DNA of 64,000 nucleotides from Malacoplasma iowae (GTDB lineage: Bacteria; Bacillota_I; Bacilli_A; Mycoplasmatales; Mycoplasmoidaceae). The DNA lies in NCBI RefSeq assembly GCF_900660615.1, contig NZ_LR215023.1:124001-188000 (forward strand), in the 5' to 3' direction. Made by a program: the position numbers and the translations under genes. Shown here one piece after another: positions 55,894 through 64,000 of this stretch. Below the pieces are notes generated by a model that was not told the origin of the DNA, made no database searches, and saw nothing but the letters and a program-made list of their open reading frames with translations. How positions within the stretch are numbered: position 1 is the first letter of the stretch; each line of letters opens with the position of its first letter.

Positions 55894-57381
55894 ATGAAAA
55901 ATAAAAAGACAAAATTAATTAGATTATTAACAATTGGTGGAGCTGTAATGGCAATGGGCGCAGTCCCTATAGTAATGACAGCTTGTGCTAAAAAAACTAA
56001 TTCAAATAATGATTCTGTGTCAACTTTTGTTCCTCAACTTAATACTAGTAATATAAAAGTTCATGGTGATTTAAAAGAGCTAGTTGATGGAAATGTTGAT
56101 GAAATTTTATCTAATTTAGTATCAAAAAACAATGTATTAAAAACTATTGTTACTAATGCAGATGAATACAATGGAGGAGATTTAACTAATATAACTGCAA
56201 ATGTTGAAGTTAAAAAAAGTGAAAACGGTGAAAACAATTGAGGAACTCAAGAGTATAGTTCTTGAAAGTCGGGAACTACACCTATTTACTATAGTATTAA
56301 TTTAGACAATATTACAGTTAAAAATAAAAATGAGTTATATACAAAATTAACTGAAAACAACCAATTAAATAAAATATTTGAAGCATCTGGTGTTAGTGTT
56401 TCAAATAAAACTCTATCAATAGTTACAGACACTGATGTTTCACTAGAAGGCGATTTGTTACATGTTAATGTTGAAGTAAAAGAAGATGCTGAAAGTACAA
56501 TGAAATATGACCTTAGAATACCAGCATCTGATATTAACTATACTCCAGATATTAAATCAGTAACTTTTGAAGGTGAAAATGTTAAAACTACAGTTGTTGA
56601 AGGTTCAAAAACAAAAATTACTTTTGATGCAGGAATAGATTCTACTGTGAGCAACCAATTGTTAAATACAATTGATTTTAAAAGCGAAGTTAATTCAGAC
56701 GATCAAATAACAACTCAAAAAATTTTAGATAAACTTAATTTCACAATGACTCAATCTGATCCAGAGAAAATAATAAAAAGTTCTGCACAAAAAACACTAT
56801 TAACTAATAATTCATTAGATATTCAAGATGCTGTTACTGAAAATTTAAATAGTGAAAAAATTGGTGAAGCTTTAGGTGTGTTTAACACAGAATTTAAAAG
56901 TGTTTCTATCACAAAAGCTCATGAAACATATGATGGTCAATATAAATTAACAGCAATTGGTTCTCCAAAAGATGGTCACACATGAATAGATGGAACTACA
57001 GAAGAAAAGAGTTTTGAATTTAATGGTATTAGAACTACTTATCAAGGCTCAACTTGAAAGAGCGCAGCTGCTGTTAATAACGGCATATCAAATTTTGATA
57101 TTGGAAAAAAAGCTGATAAAGAAAGTTTTGATGCATATTTTACTGACAAAACTAATCAAGATAATTTTGCCAAAATGATATATAGTATGCTTAAATCAGC
57201 AAATGAACAATCTGGTATGCAAAATGTACATGTTGTATATTTAAGTTCAACATGAACATCTGAAACTAATTCCGTTGTTAGAGTTGGTTTTAGAACAAAT
57301 GAAGGGTATTCATGAGTTACTGATAAAGACGACAAAAAATCAGAATTTAATGTAAAAATTAATTCATTTAAAATGTATTAA
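55894..57381 (+). CDS. P35-like surface lipoprotein 5, divergent (495 aa)
   Basis: The signal region (MKNKKTKLIRLLTIGG, lipobox VMTAC, Cys31) is nearly that of lipoproteins 1, 4 and 6, but the mature part is strongly divergent. Only the core DLRIPASDINYTPDIKSVTF and KITFDAGIDSTVS and the EALGVFNTEFKSV block still align. The leader and promoter are thus conserved on a different antigen body. TGA 56239, 56263, 56983, 57055 and others are Trp. It ends only 22 bases before the IS copy 3 target. Confidence 0.87.
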
Positions 57382-57403
57382 AATAGATGTTTTTTAAAAT
57401 TTA

Positions 57404-57447
57404 AACTAGGACATTAAATGGGACAAAACCATTTTGATGTCCTAGTT
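57404..57447. repeat. Left 44-bp target duplication of IS copy 3 (terminator hairpin)
   Basis: Arms AACTAGGACAT / ATGTCCTAGTT with a nested AAATGG / CCATTT pairing. Identical copy at 58609-58652. Probably the terminator of lipoprotein 5. Confidence 0.94.
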
Positions 57448-58608
57448 GCTCGACTGACATGTGAAGTGCAACACTCGAAAAAGAGTGTGCACTTCATTTG
57501 TTTTGTTTGTAAGTGTTCACTAATAAAAAGATAATGAATATTAGGAGTGCTTATGAAAACTTATAAACATTTAACAAAAGAAGAAAGATGCTTAATTTAT
57601 TTTCTTTGAAATAAAGAAAAATATTCTATGAATAAGATTGCAAAAATCTTAAATAAAAACAAATCAACAATATCAAGAGAATTAAAAAGAAACACATCTT
57701 CAACAGGAATTTATTATTCATCAAATGCTCACAAAAAATACATTAGAAGAAAATCAAATTGTCATATGTTTTTTATGTTGAAGTACAAAAACTTCACAGA
57801 TCTTTTTATTCAAAAATTTAATCCTAAATCTCATGGTGTAGAAGCTACAATTTTTTGAATAAAAGAAAACTATCCATTAGTTAAAGTTCCAAGTGCTAGG
57901 CAAGTATTTAGATGAATCAATAGCAAGATTTGAAAGATACAAAGAAGAGATTGTTTAAGAAGAAAATATGTTAAAGGAAAAAGAAGAAAAATAGGTATAT
58001 TTTCTAAAATTGATGGAAAATACTGCATTCCTTATAGTCTAAGACCAGAAAAGATAAACAAAAGAAAAGAATTTGGACATTGAGAAGCTGATCTAATAGT
58101 TAGTAAAAGGCAAAGTGGTTATTACCACTTATTAACATTAGTAGAAAGAAAAACAAGGTTGGCAATTATTAGAAAAATAAAAGGTAAAAACGCTAGATCA
58201 ATGATGGCTAAAATGTATACCATTATTCGAGATGAAAAACTCCCAATAAAAAGCATCACTGTTGATAATGGGTTAGAGTTTCAAATGATGGGAATAACTG
58301 CAAAACAATTCAACTTTAAAGTTTATTATTGCCAACCTTATTCTTCATTCCAAAGAGGGTCCAACGAGAACATAAATGGGATAGTTAGAAGATGATATAA
58401 AAAAGGAACTGACTTCAGTTTAGTAAGTGAAGATAAAATAAAAACTCTTGAATGAAAAGTAAACAACATCCCAAGAAAAATGTTTGGTTATAAAACAGCT
58501 TACCAAATGTATCAAGAAAATATTTAAAACAAAAAACTCTCAACTTATATTTCAAAGTCGAGAGTTTAATGTAACATTGAAGTGTTGCACTTCACATGTC
58601 AGTTAGGG
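57448..58608 (+). mobile_element. IS30-family insertion sequence, copy 3 (1161 bp)
   Basis: Between lipoproteins 5 and 6, same orientation as copy 1. Left end GCTCGACTGACATGTGAAG; right end is the matching inverted repeat finishing TCAGTTAGGG. Flanked by 44-bp duplicates. Confidence 0.95.
57553..58527 (+). CDS. IS30-family transposase, copy 3
   Basis: 324 aa, intact with TGA as Trp; HTH and DD(33)E residues as in copies 1 and 2, and SNAHKK as in copy 2. ATG 57553 behind AGGAGTG. Confidence 0.95.
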
Positions 58609-58652
58609 AACTAGGACATTAAATGGGACAAAACCATTTTGATGTCCTAGTT
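58609..58652. repeat. Right 44-bp target duplication of IS copy 3
   Basis: Identical to 57404-57447. Confidence 0.94.
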
Positions 58653-58734
58653 TACTCTTTTATTTTTATTAAATTTATGGTTTTTTATTTCTAGAATTTT
58701 TAACAAACATTAATATTTTTTTTACCATTTAGAC

Positions 58735-58766
58735 TTGCTTTTTTTTTTTTTTTTTTTGAGTATACT
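58735..58766 (+). promoter_or_regulatory. Poly-T spacer promoter of lipoprotein 6 (T19)
   Basis: TTGCTT (58735-58740), T run of 19 (58739-58757), GAG, TATACT (58761-58766); spacer 20 bp. Confidence 0.75.
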
Positions 58767-58799
58767 TTTTGTAAATTTTAAGGATAGGAAAATAGAAAT

Positions 58800-60332
58800 A
58801 TGAAAAATAAAAAGACAAAATTTATTAAGTTATTGTCAATTGGAGGAGCTTTTATGGCTATAGGTGCAGTGCCTATAGCAATGACAGCTTGTGCTAAAAA
58901 ATCAGCAAGTCAAACTGTAACTAAAGTTACTCCAAAAATTAAATCTGATATTACATTAGTTGGAAAATTTTCAGATTTAGTTAGTGTAGATGCAGACATG
59001 TCAACTGATCAACTAATTAGCAAAGATTTGCAAGAAGATCTTAGCAAAGTTGTTGATAATAGTGAACAATTAAATGGCGCAAAAGTTACATTTAACTCAA
59101 ATTTATCCGAAGAAGATAAGAAGTTCAATGATGGAACAAAAGATTATAGTGAATGAAAAGTAAGCGCATCATCTAATGTGGTTTATTATTCGTCAACATC
59201 TCCACAATTAAATGTAAAATCAACAAAAGATTTAAATACACAGATTACTACTAATTTGGATGAGATAATTAAGAAAACAGGTTTTACTGATGCATCAACT
59301 AAAGATTTTAAATTAAATGGTAGTAATAAAATTGGTATTGATAATGATAAGCTACATGTAAGTGTTACTGCGACAGATAAAGGTGCTGGAAAAGCTGAAC
59401 CAACTGAAATTGATTTAGTAATACCAACATCAGATATTAATTTCACACCAGAAAAATCAACAGTTGAAATAAGTGGCACAAATGTTGATACAAAAAAACA
59501 ACAAGTAACATTTAAATATGATGTCGGTATAGATTCAACAGTTAATTACACTAAAACAACTATTGATTTAGAAGCTGGTAAAGATATTACAAATGGGACT
59601 GATGTTTTGGAAGCATTAGGATGAAATAAAGCTGCTAGCGTTCAAAGTAAACAATTATCAAGAAATGCTTTAATGAGTACTTTTGCTGGTGGACAAAAAG
59701 CTGGAACAGATGACATAGATTCTCAGAAAATGGGTAATGATATTGGTGTATTTAATTCTAAATTTACTAATTTTCAAGTTATTGAAACTGAAAAAGGAAG
59801 TGGTTTATATAATCTAACAGTATCAGCTACTCCAAATGAAGGATACTTATGAGATGATGGTACTAACACAACTAAAAATTTAACAATAGCTAGTAATGTA
59901 GATATTAATGTTAAAGATGCAGAAGTTACTAGTGCAGTAACTAATAATGTGGAGAGTAGTCCATGAGGACTTAATATGTATAACAAAGGTCCTAGTGGAA
60001 ATGAAATAGAAACAATAAAAACATTTTTTAAAACTCAAAATAATATTAATGATTTATTAAATTATGTAAATAATGACTCAACTAATGGAATTATAAATAC
60101 AACATATGGAAAACAAAATTTAATAAATGTAGAATTTACATCTATAAAAGCTGACAATATAAAGTTAATTGATAAAAAAGCTAAAACTAAAGCAGGAGAA
60201 AAAGAAATACTGATACCATTAGTTTTATCTCCAAAGAACTCACATACATGAAAAGATTCAAGTGCATCTAACATTTGAACAAAAGATAGTACATATTTTT
60301 ATGTGACAATACCAACAAAAGTTGCTGCTTAA
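58800..60332 (+). CDS. P35-like surface lipoprotein 6 (510 aa)
   Basis: Signal MKNKKTKFIKLLSIGG with lipobox AMTAC (Cys31). Third member of the 510-aa group with lipoproteins 1 and 4: TKVTPKIKSDITLVGKFSDL, NKIGIDNDKLHVSVTATDKG, DLVIPTSDINFTPEKSTVEI, ending STYFYVTIPTKVAA. TGA at 59154, 59622, 59964, 60249 and others are Trp. Lipid-anchored surface antigen by family. Confidence 0.88.
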
Positions 60333-60355
60333 ACAAATTAAATATTAATCTTAAC

Positions 60356-60388
60356 AAAAGAGCATTTATTTGCTCTTTTTATTTTTTT
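60356..60388 (+). terminator. Terminator of lipoprotein 6
   Basis: 9-bp stem AAAAGAGCA / TGCTCTTTT with a 6-base loop and a T-rich tail. Confidence 0.85.
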
Positions 60389-60638
60389 ATGTATTTGTTT
60401 TTAAAAAAATAAAGTCTTAAATTAATTTTTTTTGGTTTAGTTTTGCATAATATATTTATTTACCATAAATACATACACATAGTTTATAAACGTAACTAAA
60501 AACTTTTTAATTATTTATTTATAAATGTAAAATTAATTTGTGAATATATAAATTATTAAGTTTATTTATATTCCATTTTATGTAAATATTCATTTTTATA
60601 TTTTATTAAACATTCACATTAATTTTAGGAGAAACATA
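60389..60638. other. AT-rich region upstream of the glycolytic genes
   Basis: About 250 bases that should contain the tpiA promoter; several AT-rich -10-like matches exist and none stands out. No ORF or RNA gene seen. Confidence 0.45.
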
Positions 60639-61400
60639 ATGAATAATGTAATTATTGGAAACTGAAAAATGTTTAAAACTTTAGAAGATATTAAGAAATT
60701 TAAAAAAGAATTTTATGCTGAAATTAAGAAACAAAAACCAATTGTTGAGTATGGAATCGCTGTACCATCAATTTATTTATTAGAAGCAAAAAAAATATTT
60801 AAAAAAGATAAAAAAATGCACATATATGCACAAGATGCTCATTATAAAAATGAAGGTGCTTTCACTGGTAATATATCTTATACTCAATTAATAGATTGTA
60901 ATATTGAGGGTAGTATTATTGGTCACTCTGAAAGAAGAGAAATGTTTAATGATACTGATGAAACAATTAATTTAAAAACAAAAACTTTATTAGAAAATGA
61001 TTTAACTGTTATTTTATGTGTTGGTGAAAGCTTACAAACATATGAAAAAAAGAAATCAGTAGAATTTGTTTTAGATCAAATAAAAAAAGATCTTAAAGAT
61101 ATAGATAAAAACTTGTTAAAAAAATTAATAATAGCTTATGAACCAATTTGAGCAATTGGTACTGGTAAAGTTCCAACTGTTGAAGAAGTTGATAACATGT
61201 TATTAAAAATAAGAAATGAAATTGAAAAATTATATGATAGTGAATCTGCAAATAACATTAAGATTCAATATGGTGGTAGTGTTAATTTAAAAAATGTTAA
61301 GGATTTTATGAAAGCTGCCAATGTTAATGGTGCGCTAGTTGGATCAGCATCACTTGATGGAAAAAATTTTGCAGAACTTTTAATTAATGGAGGAAAATAA
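60639..61400 (+). CDS. tpiA: Triosephosphate isomerase
   Basis: 253 aa, TIM barrel. Catalytic Lys in GNWKM (Lys10), His96 in IIGHSERR, Glu168 in YEPIWAIGTGK, and phosphate loops YGGSVN and GALVGSASL. TGA (Trp) at 60663 and 61149 splits it under the standard code. Shine-Dalgarno AGGAG. Interconverts DHAP and GAP. gpmI follows 2 bases after. Confidence 0.97.
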
Positions 61401-61402
61401 TA

Positions 61403-62911
61403 ATGAAAAAACCAATTGTATTAGCTATACTTGATGGTTATGGTCATCTTAATAAAAATAAAGGTAATGCAATTTTTAATGCAAAAACTCCTTGTATGGA
61501 TATGTTAATTAAAGAATACCCAAATTTATTATTACAAGCTTCGGGAAAATATGTTGGTTTACCAGAAGGACAAATAGGTAATTCTGAGGTTGGACACTTA
61601 AACATAGGAGCAGGAAGAATTGTTTACACTGGATTATCTTTAATTAATAAAGACATAGAAGAAGATAATTTTAAAAATAACGAAGTACTTAATGAAGCTT
61701 TTGAATTTGTTAAAAAAAATAATTCTACACTTCACATAATGGGGTTATTATCTCCTGGTGGTGTGCACTCAAATCAATTGCACATTTTTAAAATTATAGA
61801 AGCTGCATCAAAAAACAATTTAATTCCAGTGGTTCATATTTTTGGTGATGGTAGAGACGTTGAACCTAAATCAATTAAAAATTACATCATTTCATTAAAT
61901 GATGTTTTAAAAACATATGGTGGAAAAATTGGGACTATTTCTGGAAGATTTTATGCAATGGATAGAGATAAAAGATTTGAAAGAACAGAACTTGCATACA
62001 AAACTTTATTAGGCGACAATAACAATTTTTATGAAGATGCTTTAAATTATATTGATAGTCAATATGATCAAAATATAACAGATGAATTTTTAGTTCCAGC
62101 AACTAAAAAAGATCAAAGTGTTTATATTAAAGATAATGATGCAATTATATTTGCTAATTTTAGACCTGATAGAGCAAGACAATTATCACATTTATTTATA
62201 GGTTCACAATTGTATCAAGAAAAACCTTATAAGAGTTTAAATAATATTTATTTTGCTACTATGATGAATTATGAAGGTATTGAACCTAGCGGTGTTTTAT
62301 ACCCAACAGTTGTTTTAAAAAACACAATTGGTGAAATTTTTGAGAAAAATAATATTAAACAATTAAGAATTGCTGAAACTGAAAAATATGCTCATGTTAC
62401 TTTCTTTATGGATGGTGGTGCTGAAATAAGTTTTAAAAATGAAGATAAAATACTTATTCCATCTCCAAAAGTTACAACTTACGATTTAGCACCTAATATG
62501 TCAGCTATTGAAATAACTGATAAATTATTAACAGTTGTTGATCAATATGATGCTGTTATATTAAATTATGCTAATGCTGACATGGTGGGTCATACTGGGG
62601 ATTATCAAAAAACTGTTGAATCAATTGAATGTTTAGATAAACAAATAGAAAGATTGTACAAAAAAGTTAAAGAACTTAATGGTACATTATTCATAACAGC
62701 AGATCATGGAAATGCAGAAGAGATGATAGATGATAATGGTAATAAAATTACTAAACATACAACAAACCCAGTGCCATTTATAATTACAGACAAAAACATA
62801 AAATTAAATGATGTTGATGCTAATCTTTCAAATATTGCACCAACAATTTTAGAGTATATGAATATTGATATTCCAAGTGAGATGACATCAAAATCATTAT
62901 TAAAAAAATAA
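61403..62911 (+). CDS. gpmI: 2,3-bisphosphoglycerate-independent phosphoglycerate mutase
   Basis: 502 aa. Metal-site start AILDGYG (Asp11), phosphoserine Ser61 in IGNSEVGHLNIGAGR, FGDGRDVEPKS, NFRPDRARQ, NYANADMVGHTG and TADHGNAEEM, all diagnostic of the alkaline-phosphatase-superfamily iPGM. No TGA inside. Converts 3-PGA to 2-PGA, the step before enolase downstream. Confidence 0.97.
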   Translation: MKKPIVLAILDGYGHLNKNKGNAIFNAKTPCMDMLIKEYPNLLLQASGKYVGLPEGQIGNSEVGHLNIGAGRIVYTGLSLINKDIEEDNFKNNEVLNEAFEFVKKNNSTLHIMGLLSPGGVHSNQLHIFKIIEAASKNNLIPVVHIFGDGRDVEPKSIKNYIISLNDVLKTYGGKIGTISGRFYAMDRDKRFERTELAYKTLLGDNNNFYEDALNYIDSQYDQNITDEFLVPATKKDQSVYIKDNDAIIFANFRPDRARQLSHLFIGSQLYQEKPYKSLNNIYFATMMNYEGIEPSGVLYPTVVLKNTIGEIFEKNNIKQLRIAETEKYAHVTFFMDGGAEISFKNEDKILIPSPKVTTYDLAPNMSAIEITDKLLTVVDQYDAVILNYANADMVGHTGDYQKTVESIECLDKQIERLYKKVKELNGTLFITADHGNAEEMIDDNGNKITKHTTNPVPFIITDKNIKLNDVDANLSNIAPTILEYMNIDIPSEMTSKSLLKK

Positions 62912-62940
62912 TAACTTGTTTTAGAATTATATATGTTAGT

Positions 62941-62960
62941 AAAAACTATAATTAGTTTTT
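62941..62960 (+). terminator. Possible hairpin between gpmI and eno
   Basis: Perfect 8-bp stem AAAAACTA / TAGTTTTT with a TAAT loop, all A-U except one pair, no further T run. May be a weak terminator or attenuator 22 bases before the eno start. Confidence 0.4.
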
Positions 62961-62981
62961 AATATATTTAAGGAGAATAAA

Positions 62982-64000
62982 ATGTTTAATAAATTTAAAA
63001 TTACTAAAATTGAGGCTTATGAGGTTTTAGATTCGAGAGGATTCCCAACAGTTGCTTGTAAAGTTTACTGTGGTGATATTTTTGGAAAAGCTATGGTTCC
63101 ATCAGGTGCTTCAACTGGAGAAAGAGAAGCTGTTGAATTAAGAGATGGAGACAAAACAAGATATGGTGGTAAAGGAGTATTAACTGCTGTTAAAAACGTT
63201 AATGAAATCATTGCTCCTGCATTATTAAAAAAAGACTGTAGAAACCAAACTGAAATTGATGAAATAATGATTAAACTAGATGGTACACCAAATAAAGCAA
63301 AACTTGGTGCTAACGCTATTTTATCTGTTTCACTTGCAGTTGCTAAACTTGCTGCAATTTTAAGTAGAAAACCATTGTACAAATACATTAAAGAAAACAT
63401 GCTAAATGAAACAAATGGAAAATATATTATGCCTGTTCCAATGTTAAATGTTATTAATGGTGGTGCACATGCTGATAACACAATTGATTTCCAAGAATTT
63501 ATGTTTATGCCAGTAGGTGCTAAATCAATTACAGAAGCTTGTAGAATTGCATCTGAATGTTTCCATGCTTTACAAAGCATTCTTAAATCAAAAAAACTTA
63601 ACACTAACAAAGGTGATGAAGGTGGTTTTGCACCAGATTTAAAAGATGCTGATCAAGCATTAAAATTAATGGTTGAAGCTGTTGAAAAAGCTGGATACAA
63701 AGCTGGTATTGATAAAGATGTTGCATTTGCTTTAGACCCAGCAACTTCTGAATTATATGATAATAACAAAAAAGTTTATGTATTTGATAAAGCTATTAAA
63801 GCTAAAATATTAGATGCTAAAAAGGGTACAAAAACTTCAGAAGAAATGATTGAATATTGAAATAAAGAATGTGAAAAATACCCAATTATTTCTATTGAAG
63901 ATGGTTTAGCTGAAAATGATTGAGACGGATTTGCTTTAATGGTTCAAAAAATGGGTAACAAAGTCCAAATAGTTGGTGATGATTTATTTTGTACAAATCC
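62982..64000 (+). CDS. eno: Enolase (3' end outside window)
   Basis: The first 339 codons are visible. N-terminal [15 protein letters not shown], flexible loop [48 protein letters not shown] and [16 protein letters not shown]-type metal site (residues near 300), ending GDDLF at the window edge. TGA 63858 and 63921 are Trp. Shine-Dalgarno AAGGAG. Dehydrates 2-PGA to PEP; in some mycoplasmas it is also found on the surface, which cannot be judged here. Confidence 0.97.

Noticed and set aside
46995-58757. Poly-T runs as assembly artefacts
   Set aside because: Six independent loci have the run in the same promoter context, and five share an identical length; errors in exact length remain possible but not in the existence of the tracts.

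Overview
The window is mollicute DNA. It is extremely AT-rich, and TGA is read as tryptophan in almost every gene: conserved enzymes such as MetG, TpiA, InfC, RarA and enolase continue in frame through TGA codons, and I joined the pieces accordingly. It holds one 16S-23S-5S rRNA operon, a cluster of P35-like lipoproteins and IS1630-like IS30 elements. These point to the Malacoplasma group (Mycoplasma penetrans / M. iowae lineage). The species is an inference.

Layout. (1) 1-12.9 kb: four consecutive giant coiled-coil proteins, one of 2273 aa, sharing recurrent motifs; probably cytoskeletal or terminal-organelle proteins. (2) 13-16.8 kb: housekeeping genes efp, a small yqhY-position ORF, nusB, rsmE, a membrane protein and mtaB. 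(3) 17.1-21.9 kb: rRNA operon with visible processing stems and antitermination-like leaders, then rpmF. (4) 22.2-28.5 kb: a ferredoxin-NADP reductase-like flavoprotein, rsmI, membrane proteins, rarA, metG and a degenerate OmpR-type response regulator. (5) 28.6-33.4 kb: pstS, a fused pstC-pstA, pstB and phoU (phosphate uptake). (6) 33.4-35.1 kb: IS copy 1 and a small gene with a double-glycine-type leader. (7) 35.1-37.6 kb, minus strand: miaA-hemW and ppa. (8) 37.8-39.2 kb: infC-rpmI-rplT behind a structured leader that fits an L20-type autoregulatory RNA. (9) 39.2-42.5 kb: gene-poor DNA, a SHOCT membrane protein, a DUF1275 membrane protein and a protein built of 11-residue repeats. (10) 42.8-46.9 kb: nucleoside salvage operon deoD-deoA-cdd-phosphohexomutase. 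(11) 47-60.3 kb: six P35-like surface lipoprotein genes, interrupted by IS copies 2 and 3. (12) 60.6-64 kb: glycolytic genes tpiA, gpmI and eno (eno runs off the end).

The most striking systems are these. Each of the six lipoprotein genes has its own promoter with an uninterrupted poly-T run between the -35 and -10 boxes. The run is T19 in five copies (20-bp spacer) and T16 in one (17-bp spacer), so the layout looks like an ON/OFF phase-variation switch with one gene set ON. The three IS30-type elements each duplicated an entire hairpin (23, 41 and 44 bp) on insertion, as described for IS1630. The coiled-coil array carries a ~306-residue repeat and motifs shared between proteins. A pseudo-receiver regulator lies directly beside the phosphate transporter operon, and a possible double-glycine peptide gene follows IS copy 1.
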